Shown in pieces: positions 35,917 to 44,677 of a stretch of DNA of 52,418 nt. The notes below the pieces were generated by a model. That model ran no database searches. It saw nothing but the letters and a program-made list of their open reading frames with translations, and was not told where the DNA came from. Where the stretch lies: positions 1 to 52,418 of the forward strand of contig CAYSBK010000002.1 of the NCBI GenBank assembly GCA_964429265.1, given 5' to 3'. The number at the start of each line of letters is the position of its first letter. Positions within the stretch are counted from its first letter, which is position 1. A program made the position numbers and the translations under genes. The DNA is from CAYSBK01 sp964429265 (GTDB lineage Bacteria > Planctomycetota > Phycisphaerae > Sedimentisphaerales > Anaerobacaceae).

Positions 35917-36981
35917 ATGAAGAAAGTTTTCATATCAGCACTTAAGCCTCTGCTTGATGCCCTCGCCGAGCAGATGGATGTGTACGTGCCGCGGAAAGTC
36001 GGCGAACATTTTACTTTCGCTAAGTATGACAAGGCCGACGACAAGCCGCTCGAATACAACAACATACGCGCCTGCACACCCGTCAAGGAGTTTCTTTTCC
36101 CGCTGAGAGAACTGGCGGCCGTGTTTCCCGCACCGGCCGACCCTGCCGAAGCCGAGACCGCCGAAGTCAAGCCGTTTGCGGTGGTTGGATTGAAGGCCTG
36201 CGACCTTCGGGCGATAGAAATCCTCGACAAGGTCTTCAAAGAAGAAGACTTCAAGGATCCATCCTATGTCGAACGCCGCGAAAAAATGTTCATCGTCGCA
36301 AGCGACTGCTTCGACCCGGGCGATAGCTGTTTTTGCAACGTGATGCAGGGCAAGCCATACCCCGACACCGGCTTTGACCTTAACCTCTCGAAAGTCGCGG
36401 GCGGGTTCATTATCGAGGCGGGCTCCGACAGGGGTACCGACTTCATCGAGAAGCGTTCCGCCCTTTTCAGTGAGGCCCCCGAAGCGCTGCTCAACGAAAG
36501 AGACCAGCAGCGACAGGCGACGCAGCGGCAGCTTGAAAAGAACAATGCGGCGCTTCGCTTCGACGCTCCGCTGAGAGAGATTGTCGAGTCCGGCCAGGAC
36601 TCGGACGTCTTCGACCTGGAAGCTGAAAGATGCGTTGAGTGCCAGGCCTGCACCCGAATCTGCCCCACCTGTCACTGCTTCTACCTTTACGATACGGCAA
36701 GGCAAGACTACTTTGCCAAGATGAAGATGTGGGATAGCTGCCTCAGAACCGCTTACGCCCAGGTCGCCGGCGGCGCAAATCCAAACAAGATTTTGGGTGA
36801 CAGGCTCAGGCACCGCCTGCTTCACAAGTTTGTGTATTTTCTCGACCGGTACGGTATCGAGATGTGCGTCGGCTGCGGCAGGTGCGTGGATGCCGATGCC
36901 GGCGGCATCGATATAAGAGAAATGTTTGCCAGGCTCAGCGAAGAATTGAAGGACAAAGATAAGACGAAAGTGGCAAAATGA
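35917..36981 (+). CDS. Iron-sulfur subunit like sulfhydrogenase beta (HydB/AsrA type)
   Basis: 354 residues from the ATG at 35917 (AGGT seven bases upstream); an ATG at 35902 overlaps the rex end and adds five. The N-terminal region (VGLKACDLRAIEILDKVF, IVASDCFDPGDSCFC) is that of HydB/AsrA proteins, which pass electrons between a flavoprotein and a hydrogenase or reductase. The C-terminal ferredoxin part has CVECQACTRICP (cluster 1 from Cys239). The second motif is Cys317, Cys320 and Cys323, but the fourth ligand position is Asp327, where Cys-Pro is expected. So cluster 2 may be Asp-ligated, 3Fe-4S or lost. The stop overlaps the next gene by four bases. Confidence 0.85.
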   Translation: MKKVFISALKPLLDALAEQMDVYVPRKVGEHFTFAKYDKADDKPLEYNNIRACTPVKEFLFPLRELAAVFPAPADPAEAETAEVKPFAVVGLKACDLRAIEILDKVFKEEDFKDPSYVERREKMFIVASDCFDPGDSCFCNVMQGKPYPDTGFDLNLSKVAGGFIIEAGSDRGTDFIEKRSALFSEAPEALLNERDQQRQATQRQLEKNNAALRFDAPLREIVESGQDSDVFDLEAERCVECQACTRICPTCHCFYLYDTARQDYFAKMKMWDSCLRTAYAQVAGGANPNKILGDRLRHRLLHKFVYFLDRYGIEMCVGCGRCVDADAGGIDIREMFARLSEELKDKDKTKVAK

Positions 36982-37799
36982 CCGAGAATCCTTATCAACC
37001 CCTGAACGCAGAAATCGCCGACATAATCGACGAATCACCGACGATTAAGAGTTTCGTCGTCGTGCCGCAGCAGCCTTTCAGGTTCAGTACCGGCCAGTTT
37101 GTCGAACTGACGCTGCCGGGCGAGGGCGAAGCGCCGTTTACACCCTCATCGTCGCCTGCTCAGACCGACAAGATGGAAATCACGATTATGAAGGCCGGCC
37201 GCGTCACGGCTCGACTGCACGAATGCCGGCCCGGCCAGAAGGTGGGAATACGCGGGCCTTTCGGAAATGGCTACCCGGTTGAGGATTTCGCCGGCAAGGA
37301 AGTATATATCGTCGGCGGCGGGGTGGGTCTTGCCCCCATCAGGTCGTTGTTCCTGACGCTGGTCGACCGGATAAAGGACTTCAAGAAAGTGGTCTGCCGG
37401 TACGGGGCGAAAACCCCTGAGGACTTCATCTACAAGAAAGCCCTTTTCGGCGACTGGCAAAAAATCGACGGCGTCGATATAAAACTCACCGTCGACCAGG
37501 CCGACGGCCAGTGGAAGCATAATGTCGGCGTCGTCACGACCATCCTCGACCCGAAGGATGTTGATGTAAATAGCGCCGTTGCGGTGGTGTGCGGCCCGCC
37601 CATTATGATGAAATTCACAACGCTCAAGCTGCTGGAGTTCGGTTTTACGCACGACAGGATCTACCTTTCGATGGAAAAGAATATGAGCTGCGGCATCGGC
37701 AAGTGCGGCCACTGTATGATCGGCAAGTACTATGTCTGCAAGGACGGACCCGTCTTCACCTACGAGCAGATTAAAGGCTACCCGAAAATCTGGGATTAA
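36978..37799 (+). CDS. FAD/NAD(P)-binding subunit like sulfhydrogenase gamma (HydG/AsrB type)
   Basis: 273 residues. It is a ferredoxin-NADP reductase-like flavoprotein: FAD-binding FSTGQFVELTLPG and APFTPSSSP, NAD(P)-binding GGGVGLAPIRSL and VCGPPIMMKF. The C-terminal [2Fe-2S] motif is C-x4-C-x2-C-x7-C (CGIGKCGHCMIGKYYVC). It would oxidise or reduce NAD(P)H and pass electrons to the preceding iron-sulfur protein. NADH or NADPH preference cannot be judged. The start overlaps the iron-sulfur gene by four bases. Its presence in front of a membrane hydrogenase core makes this operon unusual. Confidence 0.9.
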   Translation: MTENPYQPLNAEIADIIDESPTIKSFVVVPQQPFRFSTGQFVELTLPGEGEAPFTPSSSPAQTDKMEITIMKAGRVTARLHECRPGQKVGIRGPFGNGYPVEDFAGKEVYIVGGGVGLAPIRSLFLTLVDRIKDFKKVVCRYGAKTPEDFIYKKALFGDWQKIDGVDIKLTVDQADGQWKHNVGVVTTILDPKDVDVNSAVAVVCGPPIMMKFTTLKLLEFGFTHDRIYLSMEKNMSCGIGKCGHCMIGKYYVCKDGPVFTYEQIKGYPKIWD

Positions 37800-37812
37800 A
37801 GAGACATTCGCT

Positions 37813-38349
37813 ATGGCTGAGAAACTTGTGATAGACCTGGCCAGGATTGAGCTTCAGCAGGATAGCGGCGTTCGCTGTTCCTACAAGCATCACCCCGGCA
37901 ACAGGGGCATCGACGCCCTGCTGGAGATGATTCGCTTTGCCCTGATTTGCCGCAGGTGCGAGGCAGCTCCCTGCATAAATGCCTGCCCGCAGGGTGCACT
38001 TGAGAAGGTGCCTTCGCAACACGACGATGCAGGGATACTAAAGCGGGCCACGATGTTGTGTACCGCTTGCGGAAGCTGCGCCATAGCATGTCCCTTCGGA
38101 ACGATTTATACCGACCTGATTCCGTTTCCCAGCAGTGTTTGCGACCGGTGCAAGGGGCGACTGGCGCCGGGTGAAAAGCCGTTGTGCGTGCAGACCTGCA
38201 GCAACGGCAGCATCGAGTATCGCGAGGTTGACCTTGCCAAAGAAAAAGATTTGATCGAGGTCTTTGAGGATATCGTGGTCAAGGTGGCCGGCGGCGTGCT
38301 CTGGGAGCCGTTTTTGAGACACCAAGACAAGGAAAAGGCTAAGAAATGA
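37813..38349 (+). CDS. 4Fe-4S polyferredoxin subunit (HycB/CooF-like)
   Basis: 178 residues from the ATG at 37813. Cysteine groups are CRRCEAAPCINACP, CTACGSCAIACPFG and CDRCKGRLAPG followed by LCVQTCSNG, the layout of HycB, CooF and DmsB proteins that carry several 4Fe-4S clusters. It would wire the flavoprotein unit to the hydrogenase small subunit. It overlaps the next gene by four bases (ATGA). The short length suggests three to four clusters. Confidence 0.88.
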   Translation: MAEKLVIDLARIELQQDSGVRCSYKHHPGNRGIDALLEMIRFALICRRCEAAPCINACPQGALEKVPSQHDDAGILKRATMLCTACGSCAIACPFGTIYTDLIPFPSSVCDRCKGRLAPGEKPLCVQTCSNGSIEYREVDLAKEKDLIEVFEDIVVKVAGGVLWEPFLRHQDKEKAKK

Positions 38350-39278
38350 CGCAAGCGTTAATGAGCATATTCTGGCTTTTGATCTTTCCGGGATTCGTGT
38401 TCACGGTGTGTGTGGGTTTTCTGGCCAGTTGGGTTGTTCGCAAGGTCAGTGCCAAGGTGCAGTATCGGGTCGGCCCGCCGTTGCTGCAGCCGCTCTACGA
38501 CGTAATGAAGCTAATGGGCAAGGAAACGCTCATACCCGATCAGGCCCAGCAGGCGGTATTCGTGGCTGCTCCGCTGGTCGGCTTCTCGGGCGTACTGTTG
38601 CTTTCTACGATGCTCGGACGGACCGCTATGGCGCAAGGCGCCTTCGTCGGCGACATCATCGTCGCGATATACCTGCTGGTCCTGCCGTCGCTGGCACTTA
38701 TTCTGGGCGGCTCTGCCAGTGCCAGTCCTCACGCCGCGGTCGGTACCGCCAGGGAAATGAAGCTGGTGATGGCCTACGAGATGCCGCTTGTGCTTTCTAT
38801 AGTCGTGGTGATAATCAAGGCCGGCGGTACGCTGAGTCTGGCCGAGATGGCCAACCACGCACCGGTTCTGAGTATATCGGGACTGCTGGCGTTCCTAGCG
38901 GCCCTGCTGTGCGTGCAGGCGAAGCTCGGCTTTGTGCCGTTCGACCTTGCCGAGGCCGAAACCGAACTGGGAAGCGGCGTGCTGATGGAGTATTCCGGCG
39001 CACTGCTGGCGGTCTGGAAACTGATGCAGGCTATGATGCTGGTGGCGCTGCCGCTGTTTCTGGTGATGATATTTCTGGGTGGATTCGGACCGGGCATCCT
39101 GGCAGGCATCGGCAAGTACGTGCTGGTACTTGTGTTGATAATCCTGATTAAGAATACGAATCCGCGGGTCCGCATCGACCAGGCGATGAAGTTCTTCTGG
39201 TTCTACTGCGGCATCGCGCTGCTTGCGGCCGTTACCCTGGCCATAGTGGGCAGGTACGCTGAAGTTGCCTGGTTATGA
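38346..39278 (+). CDS. Membrane anchor subunit of group 4 hydrogenase (NuoH/EchB/MbhM type)
   Basis: 310 residues, about eight transmembrane helices. It is homologous to complex I NuoH: VQYRVGPPLLQPLYDVMKLMGKE near the N-terminus, AREMKLVMAYEMPLVLS in the middle and LGFVPFDLAEAETELGSGVLMEYSG, where the acidic residues form part of the proton/ion path. In hydrogenases this subunit holds the soluble module on the membrane. A 52-base gap follows before the small subunit. Confidence 0.93.
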   Translation: MTQALMSIFWLLIFPGFVFTVCVGFLASWVVRKVSAKVQYRVGPPLLQPLYDVMKLMGKETLIPDQAQQAVFVAAPLVGFSGVLLLSTMLGRTAMAQGAFVGDIIVAIYLLVLPSLALILGGSASASPHAAVGTAREMKLVMAYEMPLVLSIVVVIIKAGGTLSLAEMANHAPVLSISGLLAFLAALLCVQAKLGFVPFDLAEAETELGSGVLMEYSGALLAVWKLMQAMMLVALPLFLVMIFLGGFGPGILAGIGKYVLVLVLIILIKNTNPRVRIDQAMKFFWFYCGIALLAAVTLAIVGRYAEVAWL

Positions 39279-39330
39279 GCACGCCCCTTGCAATGGGAAC
39301 GAAACGGGACAGTAAAAGAGACGCAAGATT

Positions 39331-39762
39331 ATGAACTGGAAGATTTGGTCGTTGAAGAAATCGCCGTGGGTTTTTCACGTCAACGCAGGTGCCTGCAACA
39401 ACTGCGACATCGAAATCGTCGATTGTCTGACGCCCAAGTTTGACCTGGAACGGTTCGGCATCAAGTTGGTGGGCTCCCCGCGGCACGCCGATGCCCTTCT
39501 GGTGACCGGTGCGGGTACGGCGCAGGCTGTGCCTCGTTTGCTGGAAGTCTATCGGCAAACTCCAAAGCCGTGCGTCGTGTTCCTGATAGGGGCCTGTGCG
39601 TGTGGGACGGGTATATTTCGGAACGGCTATCACATAAAAGGACCTATAGACAACATCCTGAGGCAGGAAGACCCTGACGCAATTATTGCGTATGTGCCGG
39701 GATGTCCGCCCAAGCCGGAGGCAATTATCTCCGGCGTGGTAAAGACATTATCAGTTTTATAG
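39331..39762 (+). CDS. [NiFe]-hydrogenase small subunit, group 4 (NuoB/EchC/MbhJ type)
   Basis: 143 residues, the short NuoB-like small subunit with one proximal 4Fe-4S. Cluster cysteines are in GACNNCDIE (Cys22 and Cys25), GACACGTG and GCPPKPEAI. No signal peptide, so it faces the cytoplasm as in Ech, Hyc and Mbh enzymes. It passes electrons between the NiFe site in the large subunit and the iron-sulfur chain. Confidence 0.94.
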   Translation: MNWKIWSLKKSPWVFHVNAGACNNCDIEIVDCLTPKFDLERFGIKLVGSPRHADALLVTGAGTAQAVPRLLEVYRQTPKPCVVFLIGACACGTGIFRNGYHIKGPIDNILRQEDPDAIIAYVPGCPPKPEAIISGVVKTLSVL

Positions 39763-39774
39763 CGAGATGCGCTG

Positions 39775-40215
39775 ATGAACCAGGAAGAATTGGTCGCAAA
39801 GCTTTCTGAAGTAAAGGACAAGCTTACGGGTATGGAGGAGCGTCCGGGCAACAGGATATTCCTGTTTTGCGAAGCGGATAAGAATGTCGAAGTCAATAAG
39901 TTCCTCTTTGAAGATGTTCAGGCCCGATTTGTCGTTGCGACAGCTATTGACTCGGATAACTGCTTTGAGATCCTGTACCATTATTCGTACGACCAAACCG
40001 GTTGTGTTATTACCGTTGATACGTTTATTCGGGACCACGAGCACCCTTCGATTGAATCAATAGGCAGGTTTCTGCCCGGGGCTCAATGGATTGAAAGAGA
40101 GATCCATGACCAGTTCGGAATCGAGTTCAGGAACCATCCAGATATGAGGCGCCTGATCCTGGCCGACGACTGGCCCGAGGGCGTATATCCGCTGAGGAAG
40201 GACTATAAAAGATGA
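39775..40215 (+). CDS. Hydrogenase subunit of the NuoC/EchD/MbhK type
   Basis: 146 residues. The C-terminal half has the 30-kDa complex I signature EREIHDQFGIEFRNHPDMRRLILADDWPEGVYPLRKDY. It packs against the large subunit and carries no cofactor. The ribosome site is weak; the stop overlaps the next gene by four bases, coupling translation to the large subunit. Confidence 0.93.
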   Translation: MNQEELVAKLSEVKDKLTGMEERPGNRIFLFCEADKNVEVNKFLFEDVQARFVVATAIDSDNCFEILYHYSYDQTGCVITVDTFIRDHEHPSIESIGRFLPGAQWIEREIHDQFGIEFRNHPDMRRLILADDWPEGVYPLRKDYKR

Positions 40216-41420
40216 AAAAGATTGTCAACAAGCCCGTCCTGGCTGTTGGTCCGTTGCACCCCTTGCAGGAGGAAATGGAGTATTACCAACTGACCATCGA
40301 CGGTGAAATAGTAACAGATATAGACATGCGTATTTCCTACAACCACCGGGGTATGGAAGGCATCAGCGAGACCTTGCAGTTCGATCAGGTGCCGTTTCTC
40401 GTTTCGCGGATCTGCGGCATCTGTTCGGCATCGCACCCGCTGGCGTACGTGCAGGCCGTCGAGGAGTTTGCGGGCATAAAGCCACCGGAGCGGGCCCTTT
40501 ACGTAAGGACGATTATCAACGAGCTTGAGAGGATACACAGTCACGTGCTCTGGGTCGGCCTTGCGGGGCATTTCATCGGTTACGATACGGTATTTATGTG
40601 GGCCTGGAAATACCGCGAGCCGGTCCTCGATCTGCTGGAGGAAATCACCGGCAACCGAAACAACTACGGCAATGTTCGAGTGGGTGGCTGTCGCGAAAAT
40701 GTGCCCGACGAGCTCAAGCCAAAGATATTCCAGGAGATGGACAAGCTCGAAAAGAAGATGGAAATGCTCACCAAGGCCGTGCTTGACGACCCGATCATGC
40801 ACGCGCGCCTCAAGGGCGTGGGTGTACTCAGCAAAGAAGACGCGATCAAATACGCGGTAACCGGACCGACTGCCCGGGGCAGCGGGATAGCAATCGACGT
40901 GCGTCGCGACGACCCGTATGCTGCGTACGCGGATTTGGACTGGAACGTCATAACCCAGCCGCAGGGCGATGTCTTTGCCAAGGCCGTGGTGCGTTTGCTT
41001 GAGGTGCTTGAGTCGATCAAGATAGTCAGGCAGGCCGTGAAGAAGCTCCCCGCCGGGCCGATTGCCGTGGAGGTCAAGGAGATTCCACCGGGTGAAGGGT
41101 GCGGCCGCGCCGAGGCACCAAGAGGCGAAACGTTTCACTATGTTCGCAGTGACGGCGGCAACAGACCCGTCAGGCACAAAATGCGTGCTCCCAGTTATGT
41201 CAATGTGCCATCCTTCAAGGCATCGTGTATCGGCCAACACATCGCCGACGTTACCATTACGCTTGCCGCGGTGGACCCGTGCTATAGCTGTACCGAAAGG
41301 CTTGCGGTTGTCGACGCGCACAACCACGTCACCCACGACTTCGATGCGCTGTTGAAGCTCAGCCGTGAAAAGACCGAACGAATCCGCAGGGAAATGGGTT
41401 ACAAACCGGAGGTGCCGTAA
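40212..41420 (+). CDS. [NiFe]-hydrogenase large subunit, group 4 (EchE/MbhL/HycE type)
   Basis: 402 residues. Both nickel-ligand pairs are intact: RICGICSASH with Cys68 and Cys71, and DPCYSCTER with Cys357 and Cys360. It is therefore a true hydrogenase and not a NuoD subunit of complex I. Residues beyond Arg363 (39 residues from Leu364) resemble the tail of HycE that HycI removes after the same CT(D/E)R motif. A HycI-type protease is encoded at the operon end. The NHRGMEG region near 44-50 and RGSGIAIDVRRDDPYAAY are typical of group 4. It would evolve or take up H2 at the cytoplasmic side. Confidence 0.96.
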   Translation: MKKIVNKPVLAVGPLHPLQEEMEYYQLTIDGEIVTDIDMRISYNHRGMEGISETLQFDQVPFLVSRICGICSASHPLAYVQAVEEFAGIKPPERALYVRTIINELERIHSHVLWVGLAGHFIGYDTVFMWAWKYREPVLDLLEEITGNRNNYGNVRVGGCRENVPDELKPKIFQEMDKLEKKMEMLTKAVLDDPIMHARLKGVGVLSKEDAIKYAVTGPTARGSGIAIDVRRDDPYAAYADLDWNVITQPQGDVFAKAVVRLLEVLESIKIVRQAVKKLPAGPIAVEVKEIPPGEGCGRAEAPRGETFHYVRSDGGNRPVRHKMRAPSYVNVPSFKASCIGQHIADVTITLAAVDPCYSCTERLAVVDAHNHVTHDFDALLKLSREKTERIRREMGYKPEVP

Positions 41421-41422
41421 AA

Positions 41423-43282
41423 GTGTCTGCATTATTGCCCGTTCTCGTATTTGTACCACTGGCGGTCGGCTTTGTACTGTTGTTCGTACCGGCCAGGGCA
41501 AGGCGGCTTGCAAGAACGCTGGCCGTGCTGCTTTCGGCCGCGGCGTTTGTCCTGAGCATCTGGATGTTCGCCGCCAGCCCCGGCCCTTATGCAAAATCCA
41601 TCCTCACTGCAGGTGATTTTGACCTGACAGTGCTGCTGGCCGTTCGGCCGCTGGGCGGCTTCATGCTTATGTTTGCAATGGGCTTTGCCCTGTTGATATC
41701 GCTGTACTCGCTGCGGTTCATACCCGACGCAGCCCACAACAACATCTACTACGGTTCGATACTGCTGACGCTGGGCGGCTCGGCGGGAATACTGCTGTCC
41801 CAGCACCTGCTGTTTCTGCTTATCTTCTGGGAGATAGTTACCGCATCCTTGTACCTGCTGATAACCACCGGCGGCAAAAACTCCGGTTTCGCCGCCACCA
41901 AGACCTTTGCAATGATAGGAGCGTCCGACGCGGCCTTTATGCTCGGCGTGTTCCTGTTGTGGGTGATGTCCGGCTATAGTTTTGTGATTGGCGATATAAC
42001 CGTCCCGACCGACTCTGCAATGTCGGTCATCGCCTTTCTGCTTCTTCTGACGGCGGCTGTCACAAAGGCCGGGGCACTGCCGCTGCATACCTGGCTGCCC
42101 ACAAGCGGCCAGGCCGCTCCCGCATCGGTGATGGCGCTGTTGCCGGCCGCGATCGACAAGCTGCTCGGCATCTACCTGCTGGTGCTGGTTGTACGCAGCC
42201 TGTTTGTGCTCCAATCCCAGGCCCTGGCCTTCATCCTGGCACTGAGCGGCGCGGCAACCATCATTATCGCGGTTATGATCGCTATGGTGCAGCACAACCT
42301 CAAGAAGCTGCTGAGTTACCACGCTGTCAGCCAGGTCGGATATATGGTCCTTGGTATTGCTACGATGACACCGGTCGGTATTGCCGGTGGCGTATTCCAT
42401 ATGCTCAATAACGCGATTTACAAGTGCTGCCTGTTCTTGTGCGGCGGCTCGGCCGAAAAGGCCGCCGGAACCGCAGAGCTTGACCAACTCGGCGGCCTCG
42501 GCAAAAAGATGCCCATAACCTTCGTTACGTGCCTGGTCGCCGCCCTTAGCATCTCCGGTGTGCCGCCTTTCAACGGCTTCGTCTCCAAGTGGATGGTCTA
42601 TCAGGGTGTAATCCAGATGGGCAACGAGCAGGCCGGGGCATCGGCGGGGCTGTGGTGGCTGTGGCTTCTGGCCGCTATGTTCGGAAGCGCCCTGACACTG
42701 GCGTCCTTCGTAAAAGTCCTGCACTCGGTCTTTCTGTCGCGGCTGCCGGAGTCGCTTAAAGATGCAAGCGAAGCGCCCACCGTGATGACAGGCCCGATGG
42801 TTGTCCTTGCCGCACTGTGCGTATTCTTCGGCGTCTTTTACCACGTGCCGCTGAAGCTGTTCATCTACCCGGCGCTGGATATTACGCCGGGCACAGCAAT
42901 CCTCGGGACCTGGGCATCCGGCCTGGCTACCCTTTTGATAATCATCGGAATCCTCCTCGGCGTGCTGATACTGTTTCTGGCCGCGATGCGAAAGAACATA
43001 CGTGTGGTGCCCACCTGGCTGTGCGGCGAGAGGCAACCCGATGAGCAGATCAGGATTCCCGGAACGCACTTCTACAAGACCGTATCCGATATGGGCGGCC
43101 TGCGGCAGCTCTACAACGGCCAGGAAAAAGGCTACTTCGACCCGTACAACCAAACCTCCAAGCTCGGACTTGGCGCGACAAACTTCCTGCGATGGCTCCA
43201 TTCGGGCGTCTTGCCGGTATATCTAACCTGGGTGACCGTTGGGCTGGTAATAGTATTGTTCATCGTGTGTGATATTTGGTGA
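41423..43282 (+). CDS. Antiporter-type pump subunit (NuoL/MrpA family)
   Basis: 619 residues from a GTG two bases after the large-subunit stop. There are about 14 transmembrane helices with the proton-antiporter core: FWEIVTASLYLL with the Glu, TKAGALPLHTWLP with the Lys, and MIAMVQHNLKKLLSYHAVSQVGYM. A C-terminal stretch (CGERQPDEQIRIPGTHFYKTV and a last helix) resembles the extended ends of HyfF/NuoL-type subunits, which lie along the membrane arm. It lacks the MrpA C-terminal MbhD/E-like part, encoded by the next gene. It is one of two pump-type subunits in the operon. Confidence 0.9.
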   Translation: MSALLPVLVFVPLAVGFVLLFVPARARRLARTLAVLLSAAAFVLSIWMFAASPGPYAKSILTAGDFDLTVLLAVRPLGGFMLMFAMGFALLISLYSLRFIPDAAHNNIYYGSILLTLGGSAGILLSQHLLFLLIFWEIVTASLYLLITTGGKNSGFAATKTFAMIGASDAAFMLGVFLLWVMSGYSFVIGDITVPTDSAMSVIAFLLLLTAAVTKAGALPLHTWLPTSGQAAPASVMALLPAAIDKLLGIYLLVLVVRSLFVLQSQALAFILALSGAATIIIAVMIAMVQHNLKKLLSYHAVSQVGYMVLGIATMTPVGIAGGVFHMLNNAIYKCCLFLCGGSAEKAAGTAELDQLGGLGKKMPITFVTCLVAALSISGVPPFNGFVSKWMVYQGVIQMGNEQAGASAGLWWLWLLAAMFGSALTLASFVKVLHSVFLSRLPESLKDASEAPTVMTGPMVVLAALCVFFGVFYHVPLKLFIYPALDITPGTAILGTWASGLATLLIIIGILLGVLILFLAAMRKNIRVVPTWLCGERQPDEQIRIPGTHFYKTVSDMGGLRQLYNGQEKGYFDPYNQTSKLGLGATNFLRWLHSGVLPVYLTWVTVGLVIVLFIVCDIW

Positions 43283-43289
43283 GGCAGGT

Positions 43290-43838
43290 ATGATTATATT
43301 CTATGTTCTGCTGGTGTTTATACTGATCGCGGCGATTATCGCCGTCGAAACGCGGGACCTGCTCAGTTCCGTTATCTGCATCGGCGCGATCGGCTTCGGT
43401 GCCTCGATAATGTTTCTGTTCCTGCGGGCACCCGACATCGCCATAACACAGATCGTCGTTGAGGTCCTCGGCCTGATAATCCTCATCCGCGCCACCATCC
43501 GCCGAGACCTGACCTTTATAAGCGGCGACCGAGAGTTCTTTGGCGTGGTAGTCTCGGTGGTGATAGTACTCATCATTTTCCTGGCTGGCGTAAAGGTCCT
43601 GGATACGCTGCCCGCCTTCGGAACGCCGATTTTCACCCAGGCGCCGGATGCCGCCTCCCAGAAGTACATATCCGACGGTATGACCGCCACGGGCGCGGCA
43701 AATCTGGTGGCCTCGGTAATCCTTGATTTCCGCGCTTATGACACCCTCGGCGAGGCAACGGTGCTGTTCACCTCCATAATCGGTGCTACGGTGATCCTTC
43801 GCAAAAAAAGCAGAAAGCTGCTGGAGGAATCGGACTAA
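43290..43838 (+). CDS. DUF4040/MbhD-MbhE-like antiporter subunit
   Basis: 182 residues from the ATG at 43290, with GAGG five bases upstream; a GTG at 43269 is possible. The first part, with FLRAPDIAITQIVVEVLGLIILIRATIRRD, is the DUF4040 (MbhD) domain. The second part, AANLVASVILDFRAYDTLGEATVLFTSIIGATVILRK, is the MbhE domain. Together they equal the C-terminal part of MrpA. In Pyrococcus Mbh they are separate genes. The stop overlaps the next ATG. Confidence 0.88.
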   Translation: MIIFYVLLVFILIAAIIAVETRDLLSSVICIGAIGFGASIMFLFLRAPDIAITQIVVEVLGLIILIRATIRRDLTFISGDREFFGVVVSVVIVLIIFLAGVKVLDTLPAFGTPIFTQAPDAASQKYISDGMTATGAANLVASVILDFRAYDTLGEATVLFTSIIGATVILRKKSRKLLEESD

Positions 43839-44305
43839 TGAAGGGTATGACCGTTATAGTCAAAACCATCTCGAGCTGGGTCAAGGTCCTTATCTTCTTG
43901 TTCGGCATCTACATCGTTATCTTCGGACACCTCACCCCAGGCGGCGGCTTCGCCGGCGGAGTCATCCTCGCAGCGTCCTACGTGCTGCTGATGCTTGCCT
44001 TCGGCAGGGATTTCGCAGAAGAAAACCTCTCGCTCGGCTGGGCCTCGAAACTCGACTGCATCGGCGCATTGATATTCATCGCTATTGCGCTGTTCGGGCT
44101 GTGCTTCGGAGCCGGCTCGTTCTTTTACAATTTCATCCAGCAGCAGTACCTCGCCGACAAAGAAACGGCCCTGAAACTCGTCAGCGCCGGCACGATACCG
44201 CTTTCCAATATCGCAATAGGTCTCAAAGTCGGCACGTCGCTGTTCCTGGTTATACTTACAATGTCGGTATGCTGCGCAAATGGAGCCGACAGCAAACAGG
44301 AGTAG
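43838..44305 (+). CDS. mrpB: Na+/H+ antiporter subunit MrpB (MbhF type)
   Basis: 155 residues, four transmembrane helices. The MnhB hallmark GHLTPGGGFAGGVILAASYVL is present near residues 32-52. The gene begins in the stop codon of the previous one (TAATG). An extra ATG three codons later could be the start. It belongs to the membrane arm thought to couple electron flow to Na+ or H+ transport. Confidence 0.93.
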   Translation: MKGMTVIVKTISSWVKVLIFLFGIYIVIFGHLTPGGGFAGGVILAASYVLLMLAFGRDFAEENLSLGWASKLDCIGALIFIAIALFGLCFGAGSFFYNFIQQQYLADKETALKLVSAGTIPLSNIAIGLKVGTSLFLVILTMSVCCANGADSKQE

Positions 44306-44308
44306 ACT

Positions 44309-44677
44309 ATGGCTTATGCACTGTGTTTGTTGCTGTTTACGATCGGGCTTTACTGCACCGTCGTGAAAAAGAATATGGTCAAGATCGTCATCGGTATCCT
44401 GATTATGGAGTATGCCGTCAACCTGTTCCTGATTATGCTCGGCTACCGTAAGGGCGGAATCGCTCCCATCGTTGGCCCCGACGAGCTTGCATCACCTGCG
44501 GGAACGGTCACCCAGGCGTTCATAAACACCTCCGTCGACCCCTTGCCGCAGGCGCTGGTGCTTACCTCCATAGTGATCAGCCTCGGCTCCCTGGCGCTTA
44601 TGATTTCGATCTGCATCAGAATGTACGAAAAATACGGCACCTTCGACATCACGAAGATTAGGAGATTGAAAGGATGA
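44309..44677 (+). CDS. mrpC: Antiporter subunit MrpC (NuoK/MbhG type)
   Basis: 122 residues with three transmembrane helices, similar to NuoK. Marks are VVKKNMVKIVIGILIMEYAVNLFLIMLGY with the membrane Glu, and DPLPQALVLTSIVISLGSLALM. AGGAG, six bases upstream, lies in the end of mrpB. The stop overlaps mrpD by four bases. Confidence 0.93.
   Translation: MAYALCLLLFTIGLYCTVVKKNMVKIVIGILIMEYAVNLFLIMLGYRKGGIAPIVGPDELASPAGTVTQAFINTSVDPLPQALVLTSIVISLGSLALMISICIRMYEKYGTFDITKIRRLKG

Noticed and set aside
38346..41420. Could these genes be part of respiratory complex I?
   Set aside because: The large subunit keeps both Ni-binding CxxC pairs, which NuoD lost, and a HycI-type protease is encoded in the operon. 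NuoE, F and G are absent.
40212..41420. Sulfane reductase (Mbs/Mbx) alternative for the Mrp-linked operon
   Set aside because: Mbs/Mbx enzymes have degenerate nickel ligands. Here RICGICSASH and DPCYSCTER are intact.
41432..43201. A 589-codon open frame antisense to the NuoL/MrpA-type gene
   Set aside because: Its translation is rich in Gln, His, Gly and Arg and matches no known fold; the sense frame has all pump motifs.
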